Source: DAIDJD01 sp035485275 | Lineage (GTDB): Bacteria > Oederibacteriota > JAJYGY01 > DAIDJD01 | Reading direction: 5' to 3' | Assembly (NCBI GenBank): GCA_035485275.1 | Contig: DATHOE010000012.1 | Location: forward strand, 124,001 to 188,000 | DNA length: 64,000 nt | Program-made: the position numbers and the translations under genes | The notes under the pieces: generated by a model | Seen by the model: only the letters and a program-made list of their open reading frames with translations | Told to the model about the DNA's origin: nothing | Database searches by the model: none | Part shown: piece by piece, positions 36,807 to 43,725 of the stretch | Position numbering within the stretch: the first letter of the stretch is position 1 | Layout: each line of letters begins with the position of its first letter

Positions 36807-36842
36807 AGGCCGGCTCCCTTCGGGGGCCGGCCTCTTTTTTTT
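36807..36842 (+). terminator. Intrinsic terminator after the lipoprotein gene
   Basis: AGGCCGGC (36807-36814) and GCCGGCCT (36826-36833) form an 8-bp stem, extendable through CCC/GGG in the loop. It is followed by CTTTTTTTT. It isolates the microprotein-lipoprotein unit from rpoN. Confidence 0.88.
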
Positions 36843-36890
36843 GGCCCCGCGCGCGCGCGGAATAGTCCCGCTTTTCCGCGCGGCGGACTA

Positions 36891-36896
36891 TATAAT
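36891..36896 (+). promoter_or_regulatory. Probable -10 element upstream of rpoN
   Basis: A perfect TATAAT lies 47 bases before the rpoN ATG, just after the terminator of the previous unit. No convincing -35 is at 16-18 bases, so activity is uncertain. There is no strong Shine-Dalgarno for rpoN either. Confidence 0.45.
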
Positions 36897-36942
36897 CATT
36901 GGCGTCCACGCCTACGACCTTGGCATCCGCTCCGATCCCCAG

Positions 36943-38490
36943 ATGGCCGACCTTTCCCAGCATCTGCAGTTGCGCCAGCAGCAGCGTCTCGTCATGACGC
37001 CGCAGCTGAAGCAGGCGCTCAAGATCCTTCAGCTCAACAACATGGAGCTGGGGGACTTGATCGACGCCGAGCTGTCGGAAAATCCCATGTTGGAGGAGCT
37101 GGGCACGAACGCCGAGGCCGAGGCGGCCACGCCCGAGGAGGCCGACGGCGTCGAGGCCCAGTCCGAGGACGCCAAGCCCGAGGAGGCGCCGGCCCTGCCG
37201 GAGGACTCCCCCAGGGCCCCGGAGACCGAGGCGCCCATGGAGGCCGTACCGGAGTCCACCAAGGAGCTGACCCTGGAGGGCTCCGAGGGGCACGAGCTCG
37301 ACGACTGGGCGCAGTACTTCGACGACGACGGCACCGACTACAACCTGGCCCGCGGCGAGCGCGAGGAGGGCGAGGAGAAGCCCGGCTTCGAGGCCTTCCT
37401 CTCGCGGGCCGAAACCCTGCAGGAGCACCTCCTGCGCCAGCTCGACGCCGAGGAGCTGGAGCCCGACGAGCGGCGCCTGAGCGAGGAGATCGTGGGCCGC
37501 GTGGACGAGCGCGGCTACCTGGAGGGGAGCCTCGAGGACATCGCCCGCGACTGCGCGGCCGCCCCGGAGGACCTTTTCCACGCCCTGCGCCGGGTGCAGT
37601 CGCTGGACCCCGTGGGCGTGGCCGCGCGGGACCTGCGCGAATGCCTGCTGCTGCAGCTCGAGTCGCTGTCCATGAAGGGCACGCCCGCCTGGCGCGCGGT
37701 GGAGGAGCATTTCGACGAGGTGGCGCACCGGCGCTGGGACCGCCTGGCCCAGAGCCTGAAGCTGGAGCCCTCGGAGGCTTCGGCCGCGGACTCGCTGATC
37801 GCCTCGCTGGAGCCCCTGCCGGGCCGGCCCTTCGGCGGTTCGCCCAACGCCGGGGTGCGGGTGGACGCCTTCGTGGAGAAGGACGAGCTGAGCGGGCGCT
37901 GGCGGGTGGTCGTCAACGACGGCGGGCTGCCGCGCCTGGGCTTCAACAGCTATTACCGCCGCCTGCTGAAGCAGGGCGGCCAGGGCATGGCCGACCCCGA
38001 GACCAAGCTGTGGCTCAAGGAGAAGCAGCAGTCGGCCATCTGGCTCATGCGCGGCATCGAGCAGCGGCACCGCACCCTGCGGCGGGTGCTGGAGGAGATC
38101 GTCGACGTCCAGCAGGGCTTCCTGGAGTCCGGCCCGGCCGCCTTCCAGCCCCTGACCCTCAAGGACATCGCCGTGCGCACGGGCCTGCACGAGAGCACCA
38201 TCTCGCGGGTGACAACGGGCAAGTACGTGCAGACCCCGCGCGGCGTCTACGAGCTGAAATTCTTCTTCACCTCCTCCCTGCACACCGACAGCGGGGTGGA
38301 AACCAGCTCCCGGGCGGTCAAGGACCGGCTGCGGGACCTCATCGGCGAGGAGGACGGGGGCGAGGTCCGCTCGGACCTGGAGCTGGCGGCCATCCTCACC
38401 AGCGAAGGCATCCAGATCGCGCGCCGGACCGTGGCCAAGTACCGCGAGGAATTGCGTTTTCCGCCCGCCCATCTGCGCCGGAAAAATTGA
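36943..38490 (+). CDS. rpoN: RNA polymerase sigma-54 factor
   Basis: A 515-residue sigma54. The N-terminal activator-interacting region is Gln/Leu-rich (LRQQQRLVMTPQLKQALKIL, then LIDAELSENPMLEEL). An acidic region follows at about 50-165, then the core-binding and DNA-binding domains. The RpoN box at 493-502 reads ARRTVAKYRE, essentially consensus. LKDIAVRTGLHESTISRVT is the helix-turn-helix before it. The ATG at 36943 gives the usual N-terminus. It heads a block with hpf, ptsN and PTS genes, the classical rpoN neighbourhood. No enhancer-binding protein is in the window. Confidence 0.95.
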   Translation: MADLSQHLQLRQQQRLVMTPQLKQALKILQLNNMELGDLIDAELSENPMLEELGTNAEAEAATPEEADGVEAQSEDAKPEEAPALPEDSPRAPETEAPMEAVPESTKELTLEGSEGHELDDWAQYFDDDGTDYNLARGEREEGEEKPGFEAFLSRAETLQEHLLRQLDAEELEPDERRLSEEIVGRVDERGYLEGSLEDIARDCAAAPEDLFHALRRVQSLDPVGVAARDLRECLLLQLESLSMKGTPAWRAVEEHFDEVAHRRWDRLAQSLKLEPSEASAADSLIASLEPLPGRPFGGSPNAGVRVDAFVEKDELSGRWRVVVNDGGLPRLGFNSYYRRLLKQGGQGMADPETKLWLKEKQQSAIWLMRGIEQRHRTLRRVLEEIVDVQQGFLESGPAAFQPLTLKDIAVRTGLHESTISRVTTGKYVQTPRGVYELKFFFTSSLHTDSGVETSSRAVKDRLRDLIGEEDGGEVRSDLELAAILTSEGIQIARRTVAKYREELRFPPAHLRRKN

Positions 38491-38521
38491 AAAACCCCTT
38501 ATTCCACAAGGCTTTCCTGAA

Positions 38522-38550
38522 TTGACAGGGTTTTGGGGCCATGCTACCCT
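38522..38550 (+). promoter_or_regulatory. Sigma70 promoter for the hpf-PTS block
   Basis: A perfect TTGACA (38522-38527), a 17-base spacer and TACCCT (38545-38550) preceded by TGC, giving an extended -10. It lies 66 bases before hpf, so hpf and the PTS genes can be transcribed apart from rpoN. Confidence 0.65.
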
Positions 38551-38558
38551 TGCCATTA

Positions 38559-38588
38559 GGAAAAGTTCAATAAAAATAAGGCTTTTCC
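38559..38588 (+). repeat. Inverted repeat in the hpf leader
   Basis: GGAAAAG (38559-38565) and CTTTTCC (38582-38588) form a perfect 7-bp stem around a 16-base AT-rich loop. It lies just downstream of the promoter and 27 bases before the hpf ATG. It may be an operator or an mRNA leader structure. Confidence 0.45.
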
Positions 38589-38615
38589 ATTCATCTCCAC
38601 GCCGAGGAGGCGTTC

Positions 38616-39173
38616 ATGCAAGTGCAAGTCACGGGCCAGCACCTGGAAATCACGCCCGCTCTGAAGCAGTTCATACAGGGTAAGTTGGCGAAACTGGAAG
38701 AAATGTACCCCAAAGTGCGCACGGTCGCGGTGGTGGTGGCGGTGGAGAAATACCGCCACACCGCGGAGATCCATTTCCGCGCCGACGGCGTTGAAATGAG
38801 CGCCAAAAAGACCACCAAGGACATGTACGCCAGCATCGAGGAGGCCATCGCCGCCTTGGAGCAGCAGGCCGGCAAGCGCAAGGACCGCCTGCACACCAGC
38901 GGGGCCCTGCGCCGCACCGCGGCCAAGGACAAGAGGCGCAACGCCCGAGGCGCCGCCTTCGAGGCCGCCAAGGTGCGGGAGGCCGTGGTGGCGCCCAAGC
39001 CGCGCGTGGTGCGGGTGAAGTCCCCGGCCGCCAAGGTCCTGAGCGTGGACGCCGCGGTGGCGTCCCTGGAAGCCTCTGAAAAACCCTTTTTGATGTTCCG
39101 TGAAGAGCGCGGTGGGGCGGTTCAACTGCTGTTCAGGCGCGAGGACGGGACCTACGGCCTGTCCGAGGCCTGA
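38616..39173 (+). CDS. hpf: Ribosome hibernation promoting factor, long form
   Basis: A 185-residue protein of the HPF/YfiA family. The N-terminal ribosome-binding domain has VTGQHLEITPALKQFIQGKLAKLE and the C-terminal half of that domain TKDMYASIEEAIAALEQQ. A basic linker follows (about 95-130). The C-terminal dimerisation domain (KPFLMFREERGGAVQLLFRREDG) marks the long form that makes 100S ribosomes. GAGGAG precedes the ATG. It is usually placed between rpoN and ptsN, as here. It shuts down ribosomes in stationary phase. Confidence 0.93.
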   Translation: MQVQVTGQHLEITPALKQFIQGKLAKLEEMYPKVRTVAVVVAVEKYRHTAEIHFRADGVEMSAKKTTKDMYASIEEAIAALEQQAGKRKDRLHTSGALRRTAAKDKRRNARGAAFEAAKVREAVVAPKPRVVRVKSPAAKVLSVDAAVASLEASEKPFLMFREERGGAVQLLFRREDGTYGLSEA

Positions 39174-39187
39174 GGAGGAAGCCAAGC

Positions 39188-39652
39188 ATGCGTATTTCAG
39201 ATTTTCTTGTGCCCGAAGCGGTCTTGCTGGACCTGAAATCCACCACCAAGCAGGAGGTCCTTTCCGAACTGCTGCAGCCCCTGGCCAAGGCCGGCAGGAT
39301 CGCCGACGCCAAAAAGATGGTGGACGTCCTGCTGGAACGCGAGGAGCTGGGCTCCACCGGCATCGGCGGCCGCATCGCCATCCCCCACGGCAAGGCGGCC
39401 CAGGTCAAGGAACTGGCCGCCAGCCTGGGCGTGTCCAAGGCGGGCATCTCCTTCGACGCCCTCGACGGCGAGCCGGTGAACCTCTTCATCGCCCTGGTGG
39501 CGCCGGAGGGCTCCGCGGGCCTGCACCTGAAGGCCCTGGCCCGCATCTCGAGCCTGCTCAAGGACAAGGCCTTCAAGAAGGCGCTGCTGTCCGCGGCCAC
39601 CCGCGAGGACGTCCTGCGCCTGATCGAGACGGAAGAAAAGGAAAAGGGCTGA
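39188..39652 (+). CDS. ptsN: PTS EIIA-Ntr / fructose-type EIIA
   Basis: A 154-residue PTS EIIA domain of family 2. The phosphorylated histidine is His67 in IAIPHGK, with STGIGGRIA before it. LERE-ELGSTG and HLKALARISSLLKD are typical of PtsN proteins. It is 14 bases after hpf. In the nitrogen PTS it signals carbon/nitrogen or potassium state; it may take phosphate from HPr encoded further down. No other EII domain is fused to it, which fits a regulatory role. Confidence 0.92.
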   Translation: MRISDFLVPEAVLLDLKSTTKQEVLSELLQPLAKAGRIADAKKMVDVLLEREELGSTGIGGRIAIPHGKAAQVKELAASLGVSKAGISFDALDGEPVNLFIALVAPEGSAGLHLKALARISSLLKDKAFKKALLSAATREDVLRLIETEEKEKG

Positions 39653-39656
39653 GACG

Positions 39657-40922
39657 GTGAAGTTCCCGCTGCCCAACGGCCCAGGCATGAAGCGCTGGGC
39701 CGTGCTCCTTTTTCTCAGCATTTTGGTTTTTTCCTTCGCCCTGAGCGGGCTGATGGGCCGCATCTTCGCGGGCTGGCGGGTGGACGTCATCAGCCCCGAC
39801 ACGCTGCGGCGCTGGACCAAGCAGGTGCAAAGCCTGCGTTTTGTCGATTACGCCCTGGCGCTGACGGCGGTCTGGGGGATCAGCTTCGCCCTGAGGCGCC
39901 TGTATTACGCCGTGCTGACCGTCGCGGCGCGCGATCCCCAGGCCTCGGCGCCCGCGGTGCAGGCGCGCCGCAGGCGCGGCCCGCGGGTGGTCGCCATCGG
40001 CGGCGGCACCGGCCTGCCCAACCTCCTTAGCGGCCTGAAAACATACACCGACCGCCTCACCGCCGTGGTGACGGTGGCCGACGACGGCGGATCCTCGGGG
40101 CGCCTGCGCCGCGACCTGAACATCCTGCCGCCCGGGGACCTGCGCAACTGCCTGGTGGCCCTGGCCGAGACCCCGCCCCTGATGGGCCGCCTCTTCCAGC
40201 ATCGCTTCACCCAGGACGGCGCGCTCTCCGGGCACAGCTTCGGCAACCTCTTCATCGCCGCCCTCACCGAGGTGACCGGCGACTTCGGCGAGGCCGTGCG
40301 GGCCAGCAGCAAGGTGCTGGCCGTCACCGGCCAGGTCCTGCCGGTGACGCTCGAGGACGTGCGCCTGGTGGCCACCCTGGACGACGGCCGCCAGATCGAG
40401 GGCGAGAGCCGCATCTCCGCGGCCGGCGGGTCCATCCGCAAGCTGGTGCTCGACCCGCCGGGGGTGCGCCCCAATCCCGAGGTCCTGCAGGCCATCGCCC
40501 GGGCCGACGCCATCGTGATGGGCCCGGGAAGCCTCTACACCAGCATCCTGCCCAACCTGCTGGTGGAGTCGGTGGCCAAGGCGGTGGAGCGCAGCGGCGC
40601 GCTGAAGATCTACATCTGCAACGTCATGACCCAGCCCGGCGAGACCGACGGGCTGTCCGTGTCCGGGCACCTGCGGGCGCTGAAAGAGCAGACCTCCTAT
40701 TCGCTGGTGGACTACGTGGTCGTCAACACCGAACCGCTCTCCGAAGCGATCCGCATGCGCTACTCCGCCTCCGGCCAGCACCCGGTGGCGGTGGACCGCG
40801 ATTCGGTGGAGGCCATGGGCGTGCGCCTGGTCAAGGCGCGCGTCCTGGAAACGCGCGACGGACTGGTGCGGCACAATCCCGGCCGCCTGGCCCGCGCGGT
40901 CATCAGGCTCATCGTCATATGA
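39657..40922 (+). CDS. yvcK: YvcK/GlmR-family protein with two N-terminal membrane helices
   Basis: A 421-residue protein. Two hydrophobic helices (about 12-35 and 63-88) precede the YvcK domain, which starts with VVAIGGGTGLPNLLSGLK. The domain then has TAVVTVADDGGSSGRLRRD, PPGDLRNCLVAL, GHSFGNLFIAAL and MGPGSLYTSILPNLLV. YvcK/GlmR binds UDP-N-acetylglucosamine and controls cell wall precursor flow and carbon use in Firmicutes and Actinobacteria, where it is usually soluble. Here it appears membrane-anchored. The GTG start is five bases after the ptsN stop, and the end overlaps the PTS EIIA gene (ATGA), linking it to sugar transport. Confidence 0.9.
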   Translation: MKFPLPNGPGMKRWAVLLFLSILVFSFALSGLMGRIFAGWRVDVISPDTLRRWTKQVQSLRFVDYALALTAVWGISFALRRLYYAVLTVAARDPQASAPAVQARRRRGPRVVAIGGGTGLPNLLSGLKTYTDRLTAVVTVADDGGSSGRLRRDLNILPPGDLRNCLVALAETPPLMGRLFQHRFTQDGALSGHSFGNLFIAALTEVTGDFGEAVRASSKVLAVTGQVLPVTLEDVRLVATLDDGRQIEGESRISAAGGSIRKLVLDPPGVRPNPEVLQAIARADAIVMGPGSLYTSILPNLLVESVAKAVERSGALKIYICNVMTQPGETDGLSVSGHLRALKEQTSYSLVDYVVVNTEPLSEAIRMRYSASGQHPVAVDRDSVEAMGVRLVKARVLETRDGLVRHNPGRLARAVIRLIVI

Positions 40923-41329
40923 CCCCATTGCTGATACTCACCCACGGCGACTTCGGGCCGGTCCTGCTGCGTTCCACGGAGCTCATGTACGGGCGCCAGG
41001 AGGGCGTGCTGGCCCTGGGCCTGGCCCCGGACGAGACGCGCGAGGACTTCGCCGCCCGCGTGCGCGAGGGGCTGGCCCAGCTCAAGGCCAGGCCCCTGGT
41101 GCTGGTGGACCTGGCCTGCGGCACGCCCTGGAACGTGGCCCTGCTGGAGGGCTGCGCCGCGTCCGGCGGCGAGGTCCTCGCCGGCCTGAGCATGCCGCTG
41201 CTGCTGGAGGCCATGGGCCTGCGCGCCACGCACGGGCCCGTGGCCCTGGCCGCGGACCTGGCCCGGCTCGCGCCCCAGGCCCTGGTGCGCTCCTCCGAAC
41301 TGCTGCCGGGCGCCGGGGGCTGCGCGTGA
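40919..41329 (+). CDS. PTS mannose-family EIIA component
   Basis: A 136-residue EIIA-Man domain, with the phosphoacceptor His9 in THGDFG and VLVDLACGTPWNVALL, the family central segment. ATGA overlap with yvcK and GTGA overlap with the EIIB gene. It takes phosphate from HPr and passes it to EIIB. It is shorter than the EIIAB of E. coli ManX because the B domain is a separate gene here. Confidence 0.9.
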   Translation: MTPLLILTHGDFGPVLLRSTELMYGRQEGVLALGLAPDETREDFAARVREGLAQLKARPLVLVDLACGTPWNVALLEGCAASGGEVLAGLSMPLLLEAMGLRATHGPVALAADLARLAPQALVRSSELLPGAGGCA

Positions 41330-41829
41330 GCGTGCTGCTGGCGCGGGTGGACGACCGGCTCATCCACGGCCAGATCGTGGTCGGCTGGGTGCGCGCCCTG
41401 GAGGCCGACTGCCTGGTGGTGGCCAACGACGCCGTGGCCGCCGACCCGCTGCAGCGGACCCTGCTGCCCATGGCGGTGCCGCCCCACATCAAGGTCGCCA
41501 TCCTGCGCCTGAGCGAGGCCGCCGAGGCCGTGGCCAAGGGCCAGCTTCCGGGCCGGCGTGCCATCCTCCTCTTCTCGTCCCTGCCCGACGCCGCGCGCTT
41601 CCTGCGCTCGGGCGGCCCCCTGAAGGAACTCAACATCGGCGGGATCCGTCTGGCCCCCGGGCGGCGGCCCCTGCGCACCGCCGTGGCCCTGGGCCCCGAG
41701 GACGTGGCCGCGGCCCGCGAACTGGCCTCGGCCGGGACCGGGCTGAGCCTGCGCATGGTGCCGACGGAACTGCCGGAACCGCTGCTGCCGCTCCTATCCG
41801 CCCTGGAAGCCCACCAGGACCAGGCATGA
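41326..41829 (+). CDS. PTS mannose-family EIIB component
   Basis: A 167-residue EIIB of the mannose/sorbose/fructose family. The phosphorylated His14 is in RVDDRLIHGQIVVGWV. The middle segment ANDAVAADPLQRTLLPMAVP and the LNIGGIR loop are typical. The GTG overlaps the EIIA stop (GTGA). It phosphorylates the sugar brought in by EIIC and EIID. Specificity (mannose, GlcNAc, sorbose and so on) cannot be read from sequence. Confidence 0.92.
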   Translation: MSVLLARVDDRLIHGQIVVGWVRALEADCLVVANDAVAADPLQRTLLPMAVPPHIKVAILRLSEAAEAVAKGQLPGRRAILLFSSLPDAARFLRSGGPLKELNIGGIRLAPGRRPLRTAVALGPEDVAAARELASAGTGLSLRMVPTELPEPLLPLLSALEAHQDQA

Positions 41830-41846
41830 GGACCTAGGAAAACGCG

Positions 41847-42644
41847 ATGCTCCCGCTAGGCACCTTATTCCTGTTGAGCGCGGTGGCCGGCCTGCTTGGC
41901 CTGGACTCGACCGGCGCCTTCCAGATCATGGTCTCCCGTCCGCTGGTGGTGGGCGGGGTCTTCGGGTGCCTGCTGGGCCACCCCGGCGCGGGGCTGGCCG
42001 CGGGGAGCCTGGTGGAGATGCTGTACATGGCGGGCCTGCCCGTGGGCAGCCTGGTGCCGCCCGACGGCGTGGCCGCGGCCGCGCTGGCCTCGGCCGTGGC
42101 CGTCAGCCTGGCCCACGCCAGCGAGGTGCGCGGGGCCCCCTACGCGGCCGAGGCCCTGGGCCTGATCGCCTCGGTGCCCGCGGGATTCCTGGGGGCGCGC
42201 GCGGAAGTGGTCCAGCGCACCCTGACCAACCGCCTCAGCCGCAGCGCCGACGCGGACCTGGACGCCGGGCGCATGCCGAAGGTGGGCGGCCTGCTGGCCC
42301 TGGCCCTGGGGCTGGCCTGGCTGCGCGGCTTCCTGGTGAGCGCCTTCTGCCTGGACCTGGGCCTCCCCGCGCTGGCGGTCCTGCTCGACCACCTGCCGGC
42401 CGCGGGCATCCACGCCCTGCACTGGTGCTTCTGGCTGTTCTGGCTGCTGGGCATGGCCGTGGCCACCAACCATTTCTGGGAGCGCCGCGGCCTCAAGTAC
42501 GCGGCGATCGCGGCCCTGCTCATGGCCCTGGTGGGCGCCCGCGCGGCCCAGGGACAGTTCGGCGTCCTGGCCGCGGCCATCGGCCTGGCCATGGTCTCGG
42601 GATGGTGGCGCTGGACGCGCGCGCGGCGCGGGGAGATGGCATGA
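41847..42644 (+). CDS. PTS mannose-family EIIC component
   Basis: A 265-residue inner membrane permease with about seven to eight hydrophobic segments. DSTGAFQIMVSRPLVVGGVFG and the Gly-rich GHPGAGLAAGSLVEMLYM are the EIIC-Man signatures. The ATG follows AGGAAA. The stop overlaps the EIID start (ATGA). Together with EIID it makes the membrane channel for the sugar. A complete set of four components argues for real transport and not only signalling. Confidence 0.9.
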   Translation: MLPLGTLFLLSAVAGLLGLDSTGAFQIMVSRPLVVGGVFGCLLGHPGAGLAAGSLVEMLYMAGLPVGSLVPPDGVAAAALASAVAVSLAHASEVRGAPYAAEALGLIASVPAGFLGARAEVVQRTLTNRLSRSADADLDAGRMPKVGGLLALALGLAWLRGFLVSAFCLDLGLPALAVLLDHLPAAGIHALHWCFWLFWLLGMAVATNHFWERRGLKYAAIAALLMALVGARAAQGQFGVLAAAIGLAMVSGWWRWTRARRGEMA

Positions 42645-43411
42645 GCCTGAGCCGCTCCGTCCTGTGGCAGACCGCCCTGCGCTCCCAGCTCCTGCAGGGG
42701 GCCTGGAATTTCGACCGGATGCAGAACCTGGGCTGGGCCTTCTGCGTGGCGCCGGCCCTGAAGGAGCTCTATCCGGACGAGGGGAGGCGGGCGCTCGCGC
42801 TCAGGCGCCACCTGGAGATTTTCAACACCCACCCCTACATGGCGGGCTACGTGCTGGGGGCAGCCCTCAAGGTGGAATCCGAGCTGGCCGATGGGCGCGG
42901 CGAGGCGGAGACCGTGTCCGCCATCAAGGCGCGGCTGGCGCCGGCGCTGGCCGCGGTGGGCGACTCCTTCTACTGGGCCGCCCTGCGCCCCGCCACCGTC
43001 ATGCTGGGCATCGCCTGGCTCTGGCTGGCCCCGCATCCCTGGCACCTCTGGGCGCCGGCCGTGTTCCTGGCGGCCTACAACCTGGTGGCGCTGGTGCTGC
43101 GCATGAACGCGGTGGAGGCGGGCTGGACCAAGGGAGAGGGAGTGGCGGTGCACGTCGCCTCCATGGGCCTGCCGGCCGCGGCCGAAGGCGTCCGCCAGAT
43201 GGCGCTGGTGCTGATGGGGGCCCTGGCCGGCTCCCTGGGGCGCCTGCTCAACCCGCTCAGCAACGGGAAGGCCCCGCTGGTGAACCACTTCCTGTTCCTG
43301 GGATCGGGGCTGGTCATGCTCCTGATGCTGAGGCTGGGCGTGCGGCCGGTGGTGCTGCTGATGCTCTGCACGCTGGGCTGCCTGATGCTGGCCTTGTCGC
43401 TGGCGGTTTGA
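42641..43411 (+). CDS. PTS mannose-family EIID component
   Basis: A 256-residue EIID. The N-terminal signature LLQGAWNFDRMQNLGWAF, then RRHLEIFNTHPYMAGYVLGA, is diagnostic. A membrane helix follows near residues 125-145 and others lie at the C-terminus. It is specific to the mannose-family PTS and works with EIIC. ATGA overlap with EIIC; HPr follows after 35 bases with its own GAGAG ribosome binding site. Confidence 0.92.
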   Translation: MSLSRSVLWQTALRSQLLQGAWNFDRMQNLGWAFCVAPALKELYPDEGRRALALRRHLEIFNTHPYMAGYVLGAALKVESELADGRGEAETVSAIKARLAPALAAVGDSFYWAALRPATVMLGIAWLWLAPHPWHLWAPAVFLAAYNLVALVLRMNAVEAGWTKGEGVAVHVASMGLPAAAEGVRQMALVLMGALAGSLGRLLNPLSNGKAPLVNHFLFLGSGLVMLLMLRLGVRPVVLLMLCTLGCLMLALSLAV

Positions 43412-43446
43412 CTTTCATTGAACCTTTGACTTGAAGAGAGACGACC

Positions 43447-43725
43447 ATGGCCGAAACTTTGCAAAAAGAGATCCTCATCATCAACAAGCTGGGGCTGCAC
43501 CTGCGGGCCGCGGCCCAGTTCGTCCAGCTGTGCGGGCGCTTCCCCTGCGACATCTGGGTCTCCAAGGACGGGCGCCGCGTCAACGGCAAGAGCATCATGG
43601 GCGTGATGACCCTGGTGGGCGTGAAGGGAAGCACCCTGAGCGTGGAGGCCGAAGGCGAGCGCGCCGGCGAATGCCTGGACGCCCTGGCCAAGCTGGCGGC
43701 CGAAAAATTCGGGGAAAAAGAGTGA
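43447..43725 (+). CDS. ptsH: Phosphocarrier protein HPr
   Basis: A 92-residue HPr. The active-site His18 is in LGLHLRAAAQF. The regulatory serine site is also conserved: Ser49 in NGKSIMGVMTLV, the same context as Ser46 phosphorylated by HPr kinase in other bacteria. It passes phosphate from EI to the EIIA proteins. The stop overlaps the EI gene (GTGA). HPr kinase itself is not in the window, so phosphorylation at the serine is a prediction. Confidence 0.95.
   Translation: MAETLQKEILIINKLGLHLRAAAQFVQLCGRFPCDIWVSKDGRRVNGKSIMGVMTLVGVKGSTLSVEAEGERAGECLDALAKLAAEKFGEKE

Noticed and set aside
38528..38557. Possible sigma54 (-24/-12) promoter before hpf
   Set aside because: The GG and GC elements do not have the required spacing; the sigma70 elements fit better.
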